Positions 40,777-49,899 of a DNA stretch of 64,000 nt are shown one piece after another. The stretch is from Enterobacter_D sp963521185. GTDB lineage: Bacteria; Pseudomonadota; Gammaproteobacteria; Enterobacterales; Enterobacteriaceae. A model generated the notes under the pieces. That model was not told the origin of the DNA. It ran no database searches and saw only the letters and a list, made by a program, of their open reading frames with translations. The first letter of the stretch is position 1. Each line of letters begins with the position of its first letter. The stretch lies in assembly GCA_963521185.1 (NCBI GenBank), contig CAUQTV010000006.1, forward strand, positions 248,001-312,000. Reading direction: 5' to 3'. Position numbers and translations under genes: made by a program.

Positions 40777-42915
40777 ATGGCTAACAGGCTGGAGTGGGAA
40801 GCGCTGGCAAATAAAGAGTTACGCCGACGCGAGCAAACGGTGGACGCGCTGGTGCGCCATACCGCAGAAGGTATCGACGTGAAGCCGCTGTACACCGAAG
40901 AGGATCTGACGGGGCTGGAAGTCACCGGCTCGCTGCCCGGCCTTGCGCCCTTTGTGCGCGGTCCGCGGGCGACGATGTACACCGCCCAGCCGTGGACCAT
41001 CCGCCAGTACGCCGGGTTTTCGACCGCGCGTGAATCCAACGCGTTTTACCGCCGCAACCTCGCCGCCGGGCAGAAAGGGCTTTCGGTAGCGTTTGATCTT
41101 GCCACCCACCGGGGTTATGACTCCGACAACCCGCGCGTGGCCGGTGACGTGGGGAAAGCGGGCGTCGCCATTGATACCGTCGAAGACATGAAAGTGTTAT
41201 TCGACCAAATTCCGCTGGATAAAATGTCGGTCTCGATGACCATGAACGGCGCGGTATTACCCGTCATGGCCTTTTATATTGTCGCCGCTGAAGAGCAAGG
41301 CGTTAATCCCGCCGAACTTACCGGCACCATTCAGAACGACATATTAAAAGAGTACCTGTGCCGTAATACCTATATTTACCCGCCAAAACCGTCGATGCGA
41401 ATTATCTCGGATATTATCGCCTGGTGTTCACAGAATATGCCGCGCTTTAATACCATCAGCATTAGCGGCTATCACATGGGGGAAGCGGGCGCGAACTGCG
41501 TGCAGCAGGTGGCGTTTACCCTCGCCGATGGCATTGAATATATTCGCGCCGCCCTTGCCGCCGGGCTGAAAATCGACGAATTCGCGCCGCGCCTGTCGTT
41601 CTTCTTCGGCATTGGCATGGATCTGTTTATGAACGTCGCCATGCTGCGTGCGGCACGCTATCTCTGGAGCGAAGCGGTCAGCCAGTTTGGTGCGACCGAC
41701 CCCAAATCGCTGGCGTTGCGCACCCACTGCCAGACCTCCGGCTGGAGCCTGACCGAACAGGATCCCTATAACAATATTATCCGCACCACCATCGAAGCCC
41801 TCGGCGCGACGCTCGGCGGTACGCAGTCCCTGCACACCAATGCCTTCGATGAAGCGCTTGGTCTGCCAACGGATTTTTCCGCCCGCATCGCCAGAAACAC
41901 GCAGATTATTATTCAGGAGGAGTCAGAGATCTGCCGCACCGTGGATCCGCTGGCGGGATCCTATTACGTCGAATCGCTGACCGACCAGATGGTAAAACAG
42001 GCCCGCGCCATTATGCAGCAGGTCGATGAGGCGGGCGGCATGGCAAAAGCCATTGAGATTGGCCTGCCGAAACGCATGATTGAGGAAGCCTCCGCCCGCG
42101 AGCAGTCGCTCATCGATCAGGGCAAACGGGTGATCGTTGGCGTCAACAAATACAAGCTCGATAAAGAAGACGACACCCAGGTGCTCGACATCGATAACGT
42201 CAAAGTGCGCAACGAACAGATTGCGCAACTCACACACATTCGCGCCACCCGCGATGCAGTCGCGGTGAAAGCGGCCCTCGACGCGGTGCGTCACGCCGCT
42301 CTGCACCATGAAAATTTGCTGGATGCCGCCATTATCGCCGCCCGTGCTCGCGCCACGCTGGGGGAAATCTCCGACGCCATGGAATCCGCGTTCGATCGCT
42401 ATCTGGTACCGAGCCAGTGCGTGACCGGCGTGATTGCGCAAAGCTATCACCAGAGTGAAAAAGACGCCGCCGAGTTTGACGACATCCTTGCGCAAACGGC
42501 GCGGTTTAGCGAAGACAATGGCCGTCGCCCGCGCATTCTGATTGCCAAAATGGGCCAGGACGGGCACGACCGGGGCGCGAAAGTGATCGCCAGCGCCTAT
42601 TCGGATCTGGGCTTTGATGTTGATCTCAGCCCGATGTTCTCCACCCCGGACGAAATCGCCCGCCTGGCGGTGGAAAACGACGTGCATGTGATTGGCGCGT
42701 CATCGCTGGCGGCAGGCCATAAAACCCTGATCCCGGAATTGATCGCGGCGCTCGAAACCTACGGACGTGAGGACATTTACGTGGTCGCGGGCGGCGTGAT
42801 CCCGCCGCAGGATTACCCTTTCCTGTTTGCGCGCGGCGTGGCGGCCATTTACGGCCCCGGTACGCCTATGCTCGCCAGCGTGCGCGACGTGCTCTCACGG
42901 ATCGCCCATTCATGA
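40777..42915 (+). CDS. scpA: Methylmalonyl-CoA mutase
   Basis: ScpA (Sbm) isomerises succinyl-CoA and methylmalonyl-CoA with adenosylcobalamin. The 712-residue protein has the TIM-barrel substrate domain (about 60-400) and a C-terminal cobalamin-binding domain with DGHDRG, where His597 is the lower axial cobalt ligand, plus GASSLAAGHKTL and VVAGGVIPPQD. The ATG at 40777 has GGGAGC upstream; an earlier in-frame TTG at 40753 is unlikely. It heads scpA-argK-scpB-scpC, which overlap or lie within a few bases of each other. Confidence 0.98.
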   Translation: MANRLEWEALANKELRRREQTVDALVRHTAEGIDVKPLYTEEDLTGLEVTGSLPGLAPFVRGPRATMYTAQPWTIRQYAGFSTARESNAFYRRNLAAGQKGLSVAFDLATHRGYDSDNPRVAGDVGKAGVAIDTVEDMKVLFDQIPLDKMSVSMTMNGAVLPVMAFYIVAAEEQGVNPAELTGTIQNDILKEYLCRNTYIYPPKPSMRIISDIIAWCSQNMPRFNTISISGYHMGEAGANCVQQVAFTLADGIEYIRAALAAGLKIDEFAPRLSFFFGIGMDLFMNVAMLRAARYLWSEAVSQFGATDPKSLALRTHCQTSGWSLTEQDPYNNIIRTTIEALGATLGGTQSLHTNAFDEALGLPTDFSARIARNTQIIIQEESEICRTVDPLAGSYYVESLTDQMVKQARAIMQQVDEAGGMAKAIEIGLPKRMIEEASAREQSLIDQGKRVIVGVNKYKLDKEDDTQVLDIDNVKVRNEQIAQLTHIRATRDAVAVKAALDAVRHAALHHENLLDAAIIAARARATLGEISDAMESAFDRYLVPSQCVTGVIAQSYHQSEKDAAEFDDILAQTARFSEDNGRRPRILIAKMGQDGHDRGAKVIASAYSDLGFDVDLSPMFSTPDEIARLAVENDVHVIGASSLAAGHKTLIPELIAALETYGREDIYVVAGGVIPPQDYPFLFARGVAAIYGPGTPMLASVRDVLSRIAHS

Positions 42916-43907
42916 TCGCCAACGACACGCTGACGGCCTGGGTCGCGCGCATCTTACAGGGCGATCGCGTAGCGCTGGCGCAGGGGATGACGCTGGTGGA
43001 AAGCCGCCATCCGCGTCATCAGGCACTCAGCGCCCGGCTGCTCGACGGCATTATGCCGGGCACCGGTAACGCGCTTCGCCTGGGCATTACCGGCACGCCG
43101 GGAGCGGGCAAAAGCACCTTTCTCGACGCGCTCGGCATGCTGCTGATTGCGCAGGGCCATAAGGTGGCGGTGATCGCCGTCGATCCCAGCAGCCCGGTTA
43201 GCGGCGGCAGTATTCTGGGGGATAAAACCCGCATGAGCGCCCTTTCCCGCGCAGAGCAGGCGTTTATCCGCCCGGTGCCCTCCGGCGGGCATCTCGGGGG
43301 CACCAGCCAGCGCGCCCGTGAGCTGATCCTGCTGTGTGAGGCCGCAGGTTACGACGTGGTAATTGTCGAAACGGTTGGCGTGGGCCAGTCGGAAACCGAA
43401 GTGGCGCGCATGGTGGACTGCTTTGTATCCCTGCAAATTGCCGGCGGTGGCGATGAGCTACAGGGGATCAAAAAAGGGATCATGGAGATGGCGGATCTTA
43501 TCGTCATCACTAAAGACGATGGCGATAACCGCGCCAGCGTCGCCGCCACCCGGCAAATGTACGACAGCGCACTGCGCATACTTCGGCATAAATACCCGCA
43601 GTGGCAGCCGCAGGTGCTGAGCTGTAGCGCCCTCGAAAAGCGCGGCATTGATGCCGTCTGGCAGACCATCAGCACCTTTTACGCCATGCTGTCGCAAAGC
43701 GGTGAACTGGCCGCGCTGCGCCAGAAACAGGCGGTGGAATGGCTGCGGCGACAGACCGAAGACGCGCTGTTACGCCTGGTATTCACCCAGTCTGATTTCA
43801 CCGATTACTACCGTCTGACCGAGCAGGCGGTGGCGCACAATCAGCTCTCCGCACGCGCCGGGATAACGGCGCTTCAGGAATTTATTCAGCACCGATTTCT
43901 CAATTAA
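42912..43907 (+). CDS. argK: MeaB-type GTPase chaperone of methylmalonyl-CoA mutase
   Basis: This is the G3E GTPase YgfD/ArgK that guards and reloads the mutase cofactor. It has the Walker A GTPGAGKST at residues 61-69, VIAVDPSSPVSGG, ETVGVGQSE (switch region) and VITKDDGDN in the base-recognition position. Its 331 residues are the usual length. The ATG overlaps the scpA stop by four bases. The old name argK comes from an arginine-transport claim that is no longer accepted. Confidence 0.96.
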   Translation: MIANDTLTAWVARILQGDRVALAQGMTLVESRHPRHQALSARLLDGIMPGTGNALRLGITGTPGAGKSTFLDALGMLLIAQGHKVAVIAVDPSSPVSGGSILGDKTRMSALSRAEQAFIRPVPSGGHLGGTSQRARELILLCEAAGYDVVIVETVGVGQSETEVARMVDCFVSLQIAGGGDELQGIKKGIMEMADLIVITKDDGDNRASVAATRQMYDSALRILRHKYPQWQPQVLSCSALEKRGIDAVWQTISTFYAMLSQSGELAALRQKQAVEWLRRQTEDALLRLVFTQSDFTDYYRLTEQAVAHNQLSARAGITALQEFIQHRFLN

Positions 43908-43919
43908 AGGAAGAGAACC

Positions 43920-44705
43920 ATGTCGTATCAGTATGTCAATGTGTTGATCACCAACCGCGTGGGCATTATCGAGTTTAACTACGCCCGCAAGCTTAACGCG
44001 CTGAGTAAAATCTTTATCGACGATCTGTTGCAGGCGCTGCACGACCTGAACAACACCGATATCCGCTGCGTGATCCTGCGCGCACCCGCCGGGTCAAAAG
44101 TGTTTTCCGCCGGGCATGATATTCATGAACTGCCCACCGGGCGGCGCGATCCGCTCTCTTATGACGATCCGCTGCGCCAGATCACCCGCACCATTCAAAA
44201 GTACCCGAAACCGATCATCTCCATGGTGGAAGGCAGCGTCTGGGGCGGTGCTTTTGAGATGATCATGAGTTCCGACATTATCGTTGCCGCCAGCACCTCG
44301 ACCTTCTCCATGACACCGGTGAATCTAGGCGTGCCGTACAACCTCGTCGGCATTCATAACCTGACGCGCGACGCCGGGTTCCATATCGTGAAAGAGCTGA
44401 TTTTCACCGCTTCGCCGATCACCGCCCAGCGCGCCCATGCGGTGGGGATTTTAAACCATGTGATCGACGTGGACGAACTGGAAGATTTCACACTGCAACT
44501 GGCGCATACCATTTCTGAAAAAGCGCCGCTGGCCATCGCGGTGATCAAAGAGGAGCTGCGGGTACTCGGCGAGGCGCACACCATGAATTCCGATGAGTTT
44601 GAGCGCATCCAGGGCATGCGCCGCGAAGTGTATGACAGCCACGATTACCAGGAAGGCATGAGCGCTTTTCTGGAAAAACGTAAACCTAAATTTTTAGGCC
44701 GCTAA
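43920..44705 (+). CDS. scpB: Methylmalonyl-CoA decarboxylase
   Basis: ScpB (YgfG) is a crotonase-fold enzyme that converts methylmalonyl-CoA to propionyl-CoA and CO2. The 261-residue protein has the oxyanion-hole segments FSAGHDIHELP and VEGSVWGGAFEMIMSSD. AAAGGAAGAG at 43906-43915 is a strong ribosome-binding site. It is the third gene of the operon. Confidence 0.97.
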   Translation: MSYQYVNVLITNRVGIIEFNYARKLNALSKIFIDDLLQALHDLNNTDIRCVILRAPAGSKVFSAGHDIHELPTGRRDPLSYDDPLRQITRTIQKYPKPIISMVEGSVWGGAFEMIMSSDIIVAASTSTFSMTPVNLGVPYNLVGIHNLTRDAGFHIVKELIFTASPITAQRAHAVGILNHVIDVDELEDFTLQLAHTISEKAPLAIAVIKEELRVLGEAHTMNSDEFERIQGMRREVYDSHDYQEGMSAFLEKRKPKFLGR

Positions 44706-44730
44706 GCCGTAGCGGATTAAGGAGTCGCTT

Positions 44731-46215
44731 ATGCAACACGCTTTCGCACGGATGAGCGCTGACGACGCGGCGGAATTTATTCACCACGATGATATGGTCG
44801 CCTTCAGCGGTTTTACCCCAGCCGGTTCCCCCAAGGCGCTGCCGGTCGCCATTGCGCGGCGGGCTGCAGATTTTCATCAGCGTCAACAGGCGTTTCAGAT
44901 CCGTCTGCTGACCGGGGCTTCCATTAGCGCCAGCGCCGACGACGTGCTCGCCGATGCGCAGGCGGTCTCCTGGCGTGCGCCCTACCAGACCGCGCCAGGC
45001 CTGCGGGAGAAGATCAACCAGGGCGAGGTTAACTTTGTCGATCTGCATTTAAGCGAAGTGGCGCAGATGGTCAATTACGGCTTTTTTGGCCAGATCGACG
45101 TGGCGGTGATTGAAGCCAGCCGGATTGCCGATGACGGTCGCGTGTGGCTCACCAGCGGCATCGGCAATGCGCCAACCTGGCTGCACAACGCCAAAAAAAT
45201 CATCATTGAGCTGAATCATTACCACTCGCCCCGGGTGGCGGAACTGGCGGATATCGTCACGCCCGGCCTGCCGCCCCGGCGTAACAGCGTGCCGATTTAT
45301 CACACCATGGACAGGATCGGCACGCAGTTTGTGCAGATCGATCCGGCCAAAATCGTCGCGGTGGTGGAAACGGAACTGCCCGACGCGGGTAACGCGCTGG
45401 AAAAACAGAACCCCATTTGCCAGAACATTGCCGACAACGTGGTGACGTTTCTGCTCAGAGAGCTGGCGTCCGGGCGTCTGCCGCCGGAGTTTTTACCGCT
45501 GCAAAGCGGCGTCGGCAATATCAACAATGCGGTGATGGCGCGACTCGGTGAGAACCCGGCGATCCCGCCGTTTATGATGTACTCCGAAGTGTTGCAGGAG
45601 TCGGTGGTTCATCTGCTGGAAACCGGCAAAGTGACCGGTGCCAGCGCATCAAGCCTGACGGTGTCGCGCGCTTCCCTTGAGAAGATTTACGACAACATGG
45701 ATTTCTTCGCCAGCCGTATCGTGCTGCGTCCGCAGGAGATCTCCAACAACCCGGAAATTATTCGCCGACTGGGGGTGATCGCTCTAAACGTGGGGCTGGA
45801 GTTTGATATTTACGGCCACGCTAACTCCACGCACGTGGCGGGCGTCAGCCTGATGAACGGCATCGGCGGCAGCGCGGACTTCGAGCGCAACGCCTACCTG
45901 TCGATCTTCATGGCCCCGTCCATTGCCAAAGCCGGGAAAATCTCCACCATTGTACCGATGTGCAGTCATGTCGATCACAGCGAGCACAGCGTGAAGGTGA
46001 TCGTCACCGAGCAGGGCGTTGCCGATTTACGCGGCCTGTCGCCCGTGCAGCGCGCGAAGACGATTATCGATAACTGTGCGCATCCGTTGTATCGCGACTA
46101 TTTGCACCGCTACCTTAGCCGCGCGCCGGGCGGTCATTTGCATCACGATCTGTCCCACGCCTTCGATCTGCACAAGAACCTGCTGGAATGCGGATCGATG
46201 CTCGGCGTGGATTAA
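44731..46215 (+). CDS. scpC: Propionyl-CoA:succinate CoA transferase
   Basis: ScpC (YgfH) moves CoA from propionyl-CoA to succinate, closing the succinate-to-propionate cycle of the Scp pathway. The 494-residue class I CoA transferase has FSGFTPAGSPKALP, GIGNAPTW and VIVTEQGVADLRGLSP. Its TAA stop overlaps the stop of the convergent ygfI gene by three bases, leaving no room for a terminator between them. Confidence 0.97.
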   Translation: MQHAFARMSADDAAEFIHHDDMVAFSGFTPAGSPKALPVAIARRAADFHQRQQAFQIRLLTGASISASADDVLADAQAVSWRAPYQTAPGLREKINQGEVNFVDLHLSEVAQMVNYGFFGQIDVAVIEASRIADDGRVWLTSGIGNAPTWLHNAKKIIIELNHYHSPRVAELADIVTPGLPPRRNSVPIYHTMDRIGTQFVQIDPAKIVAVVETELPDAGNALEKQNPICQNIADNVVTFLLRELASGRLPPEFLPLQSGVGNINNAVMARLGENPAIPPFMMYSEVLQESVVHLLETGKVTGASASSLTVSRASLEKIYDNMDFFASRIVLRPQEISNNPEIIRRLGVIALNVGLEFDIYGHANSTHVAGVSLMNGIGGSADFERNAYLSIFMAPSIAKAGKISTIVPMCSHVDHSEHSVKVIVTEQGVADLRGLSPVQRAKTIIDNCAHPLYRDYLHRYLSRAPGGHLHHDLSHAFDLHKNLLECGSMLGVD

Positions 46216-47102
46216 TCCGCCTCGCGATCGTCATTGATATGATCCAGCATCAGTGACGTCGCGCGGTGGTTTTTCAGCGAATAGAGGTATTCACGCATAT
46301 ACATCGGCTGCTGCGGCGCATCAAAATATTTCAGCGTCGCCGGGTTCACCAGCCGCCAGGCGAAGTGCGGGATCACCGTCAGAAACTGACCGCGCTCGAC
46401 GGCGCTGATTTTCGCCATAAAGCTGTAGGGCCGGTAAATAATCGTCGGATGAATGCCGCACGGGCGCATGTAGGCGTCCAGCAGCGATTCAAAGTTGGCC
46501 CGGTTCTGAAAGCGCATTTGCAGCCACGGCAGCTCGCTCAACAGTTCGCGCGGCTGGCGCTCTTCATAGCGTCGCGAGACCAAAAAACCCAGTCGCAGCG
46601 GCGGCAGTTCGGTGACGGCGAGGTTTTCGAGATTGGCGAGGCGCTGGGAAACCTGCTGCGGCGAGATAATAAAATCGAGCTGGCGATCCAGCAGATCGTC
46701 AATGACCGCGTTTTCGCTGAACTCAAACGGCTGGGCGGTAACGCCGTCGTATTTATCGCTCAGGCTAATCAGCTGATCGAAGATGATCGTCGGATAGGTG
46801 TTGTCGATGCCGAGCACGATATTTTTCTTTCCGCCGGAGGTGTTGCTGATTTCGTTATCAATGGCCGACAGGCGTTGATAAATGGGAAACAGCTTTTGAT
46901 AAAGCTCCTGTCCGGCTTTGTTCAGGCTGATGCTGTTATCTTTGCGGTTAAACAGCGCATAGCCAATCTGCTCCTCCAGCGCCACAATACTTTTGCCAAA
47001 CGGCGAAGCGGTCATGTGAATTTTTTCGGCGGCCTTCACAATGCTGTTGGTCTGCGCCAGCAGAATAAAATTGCGCATCTTTTTTGAGATAAAAATGTCC
47101 AT
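46212..47102 (-). CDS. ygfI: LysR-type regulator YgfI
   Basis: This 296-residue LysR-family protein has an N-terminal helix-turn-helix (SIVKAAEKIHMTASPFGKSI) and an effector-binding domain. It is convergent with scpC and its stop codon overlaps that of scpC. The gene keeps the same place in E. coli, where its target is not firmly established; a role at the scp operon is suggested by position only. Confidence 0.93.
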   Translation of the reverse strand: MDIFISKKMRNFILLAQTNSIVKAAEKIHMTASPFGKSIVALEEQIGYALFNRKDNSISLNKAGQELYQKLFPIYQRLSAIDNEISNTSGGKKNIVLGIDNTYPTIIFDQLISLSDKYDGVTAQPFEFSENAVIDDLLDRQLDFIISPQQVSQRLANLENLAVTELPPLRLGFLVSRRYEERQPRELLSELPWLQMRFQNRANFESLLDAYMRPCGIHPTIIYRPYSFMAKISAVERGQFLTVIPHFAWRLVNPATLKYFDAPQQPMYMREYLYSLKNHRATSLMLDHINDDREAD

Positions 47103-47195
47103 GGGTTACTCCCTTCAGCCATGGCTTATCCTCAGCTGTCTGAAAGAAATAAAGAAAACGCCGATCACATTTTTACAGATGCACACATTAAAGCG

Positions 47196-47225
47196 GAAAA
47201 ATGACTCCACCGCAGCGGAGTCATT
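47196..47225 (-). terminator. Terminator of yggE
   Basis: Reading left, AATGACTCC and GGAGTCATT enclose an 8-base loop and are followed by TTTCC. The hairpin starts 8 bases after the yggE stop. Confidence 0.85.
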
Positions 47226-47232
47226 GGGGAGA

Positions 47233-47976
47233 TTATTGCGCGGGTTTTGACGCCGTTGACGCAGGCGCAGCGGTCGGTTGCAGTTCAAACACCACATCCA
47301 CCTGATCGTCAAACTGGATCGTCGGCTGCTCGTAAGTTTCCTGGGCGGAAACCGGCGCGGCGTCGGCTTTCATCATCCGTACCATCGGCGTGGGCTGATA
47401 GTTCGAGACGTGGTAGCGCACGCTGTAGACCGGGCCGAGGGTGCTGTCGAAACCGGAAGCCAGCTGTTCGGCCTGGCGTTTCGCATCGTCAATCGCCGCT
47501 TTGCGCGCTTTATTTTTATAGGTGTCCGGCTGTGCCACGCCCAGCGTCACGGAGCGGATCTCGTTAAGCCCGGCCTTCAGCGCGCCGTCCAGCAGCGAGT
47601 TCAGCTTATCCAGCTCACGCAGGGTCACTTCCACCGTACGCACCGCGCGATAGCCTTTCAGAATGCTTTTGCCGTTCTGATAGTCATAGTCGGGCTGTGT
47701 GCGCAGATTGGCAGAGTTAATGTCTTTTTTGGTGACGCCGTTTTGCTCAAGGAAGCTCAGGTATTGCGCGACGCGATCGTCCGCCTGTTTCTTCGCGGAG
47801 GCGGCGTCTTTTGCCGCAACGTTCACTTCGATTGCCAGCGTGGCGATATCCGGTACCGCATCCACGCTTGCTGTGCCGGAGGTGACGATGTGCGGGCCGT
47901 TCGGCAATTCATTCGCCTGCACTGATACCGCACCCAAACCCACTACTGCCGCCAGGGCCAAGATTTTAAACTTCAC
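47233..47976 (-). CDS. yggE: Periplasmic SIMPL-domain protein YggE
   Basis: This 247-residue protein has a signal peptide (MKFKILALAAVVGLGAVSVQA) and a SIMPL/DUF541 domain over most of its length (IATLAIEVNVAAKDAAS, then LGVAQPDTYKNKARKAAIDD). Proteins of this family form ring-like oligomers; E. coli YggE lowers oxidative-stress damage by an unknown route. The C terminus is rich in A, S, P and T. It is 98 bp downstream of argO on the same strand. Confidence 0.95.
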   Translation of the reverse strand: MKFKILALAAVVGLGAVSVQANELPNGPHIVTSGTASVDAVPDIATLAIEVNVAAKDAASAKKQADDRVAQYLSFLEQNGVTKKDINSANLRTQPDYDYQNGKSILKGYRAVRTVEVTLRELDKLNSLLDGALKAGLNEIRSVTLGVAQPDTYKNKARKAAIDDAKRQAEQLASGFDSTLGPVYSVRYHVSNYQPTPMVRMMKADAAPVSAQETYEQPTIQFDDQVDVVFELQPTAAPASTASKPAQ

Positions 47977-48074
47977 TGTTGCATCTCCTTGTCATGTCAC
48001 TCGCCTTAGAAAATAGAGGCGTCTGCCAGCAAGCTTAGCGTTTCCTTCCCGCTTGTCCATTAGGCCGCGTCTGA

Positions 48075-48707
48075 TTACAGCAGCGCCTGAATATGCCCAA
48101 CGTCCTCTTTCGCCAGTTGAAAAGCGATAAACCACATCACCATGCCCACCAGCGCATTGATGATGCGCTGCGCTTTGGCGGTGCGCAGCCTCGGTGCCAG
48201 CCAGGCGGCAAGCAGGGCCAGCCCGAAGAACCACAAAAAAGAGGCGCTTATGGTGCCGAGTGCGAACCAGCGCTTCGGCTCATCAGCCAGCTGGCCGCCG
48301 ACGCTGCCGAGCACCACAAAGGTGTCCAGATACACATGCGGATTGAGCCAGGTGACGGCGAGCATGGTGATGATCAGCCGCCCGCGCCCCTGCTTAAGCA
48401 CCTGCGCGCTGGCGAGTTCAATCTGACTCCCCATCGCTGTTTTCAGCGCGCCGAAGCCGTACCACAGCAGGAACGCGACACCGCCCCAGGTCACCAGCGC
48501 CAGCAGCCAGGGCGATTGCATCAGCAGCGCGCTGCCGCCGAACACACCCGCACAAATCAGCAGCAGGTCGCTGACCGCGCACAGCGTGGCGATCATCAGA
48601 TGATACTGACGGCGAATGCCCTGATTCATGACGAAGGCGTTTTGTGGACCCAGCGGAAGGATCATGGCCGCACCCAATGCAAGCCCTTGAAAATAGTAAG
48701 ATAACAC
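48075..48707 (-). CDS. argO: Arginine exporter ArgO
   Basis: ArgO is a LysE-family inner-membrane exporter of arginine and canavanine. With a GTG start at 48707 the protein has 210 residues and begins (V/M)LSYYFQGLALGAAMILPLG, matching E. coli MFSYYFQG. The longer frame from a TTG at 48749 is rejected because it runs over a likely -10 hexamer (TATAGT, minus strand). The LysE signature LGPQNAFVMNQGIRRQ and six helices are present. In E. coli it is activated by ArgP, whose gene is in this window. Confidence 0.93.
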   Translation of the reverse strand: MLSYYFQGLALGAAMILPLGPQNAFVMNQGIRRQYHLMIATLCAVSDLLLICAGVFGGSALLMQSPWLLALVTWGGVAFLLWYGFGALKTAMGSQIELASAQVLKQGRGRLIITMLAVTWLNPHVYLDTFVVLGSVGGQLADEPKRWFALGTISASFLWFFGLALLAAWLAPRLRTAKAQRIINALVGMVMWFIAFQLAKEDVGHIQALL

Positions 48708-48809
48708 GATAAATACCGAAGCCGTTAGCGAATGCAGCAGACTATACAACGCGCGGGTTATTAGCGGAAATTGAAAATTTTAATTGGTGATTAGGTTTTC
48801 TAATAAATT

Positions 48810-48866
48810 GCCCGGCCTACGGCACCAGGCAATCTGTAGGCCGGGCAAACGCAGCGCCGCCCGGCA
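48810..48866. repeat. REP/BIME element between mscS and argO
   Basis: GCCCGGCCTACGGCACCAGG and TGTAGGCCGGGCAAACGC followed by GCCGCCCGGC form a pair of REP units just after the mscS stop. Confidence 0.85.
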
Positions 48867-48874
48867 TAACCACA

Positions 48875-49735
48875 TCAGGCGTCGGCGTGCTCTTTCACGC
48901 GTTTGAAATTCACGTCCATCTGCGGATACGGGAAGCCGATCCCGTTGGCATCGAACGTTTTTTTAATGCGTTCCAGCACATCCCAGTAAACGTTTTGCAG
49001 ATCGCCGCTGTTGCTCCAGACGCGGATCACGAAGTTAATCGAGGATGCGCCCAGTTCGTTCATGCGCACGGTCATTTCGCGATCTTTGAGAATGCGGTCG
49101 TCGGACTCGATAATCTCGGTCAGCAGCTTTCTGACCAGATCGATATCGGCATTGTAATCCACGCCGATAATAAACTCGTTACGACGCACGGGCTCGCGGG
49201 AGAAGTTAATGATGTTCCCGGCAATGATTTTCCCGTTGGGGATCACCACAAAGCGGCCATCGGCGGAGCGCATCGTCGTTGAGAAAATCTGCACGTTCAG
49301 CACCGTGCCGGCCACGCCACCGAGATCAACATATTCTCCGGCGCGGAACGGGCGGAAGGTTACCAGCAGCACCCCTGCGGCAAGGTTGGAAAGCGAGCCT
49401 TGCAGCGCCAGACCGACGGCCAGACCGGCGGCACCCAGCACGGCGATCACCGATGCGGTTTGCACGCCCACGCGCCCCAGGGCGGCAATCAGCGTAAAGG
49501 CGATAATACCGTAGCGCACCAGCGCCGATAAAAAGTCAGCGACGGTCGCATCAATATGCCGCGCCACCATCAGGCGATTGATCGTATTAGAGATGATGCG
49601 GGCAACAATCATCCCGACGATGATAATGGCGATAGCGGCAACGATATTCACCGCATAGCTCAACAGGAGCGCCTGATTGCGCACCAGCCAGCCACCGGCG
49701 TTATTGATGCTGCCAACCACGTTTAAATCTTCCAT
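48875..49735 (-). CDS. mscS: Small-conductance mechanosensitive channel MscS
   Basis: MscS opens at moderate membrane tension to relieve hypo-osmotic shock. The 286-residue protein has three membrane helices (about 28-50, 62-85 and 94-128). The pore-lining TM3 is glycine/alanine-rich (GAAGLAVGLALQGSLSNL), with the leucine gate, and is followed by the beta domain (PFRAGEYVDLGGVAGTV) and the C-terminal alpha/beta domain. In E. coli the next gene is fbaA; here the tdc operon stands between. Confidence 0.98.
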   Translation of the reverse strand: MEDLNVVGSINNAGGWLVRNQALLLSYAVNIVAAIAIIIVGMIVARIISNTINRLMVARHIDATVADFLSALVRYGIIAFTLIAALGRVGVQTASVIAVLGAAGLAVGLALQGSLSNLAAGVLLVTFRPFRAGEYVDLGGVAGTVLNVQIFSTTMRSADGRFVVIPNGKIIAGNIINFSREPVRRNEFIIGVDYNADIDLVRKLLTEIIESDDRILKDREMTVRMNELGASSINFVIRVWSNSGDLQNVYWDVLERIKKTFDANGIGFPYPQMDVNFKRVKEHADA

Positions 49736-49857
49736 TCACTGTTCCTTTTTCGTGCCAAAACGGCTTAACACTCACGATAAAATGTGAGCCAGGTCAGTAA
49801 AGGGTAAACAAAAAAAAGATCATCTGCCAAATTTCAATGACTTCAGCGGCACGAATA

Positions 49858-49888
49858 CACCACCCACAGGGGACACCTGCGGGTGGTG
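49858..49888 (-). terminator. Hairpin at the end of the tdc operon
   Basis: CACCACCCACAGG and CCTGCGGGTGGTG pair with one mismatch around GGACA, 11 bases after the tdcE stop. Reading left it is followed by TATTCGT, so the T run is weak. Confidence 0.6.
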
Positions 49889-49899
49889 GGGCGGATGAA

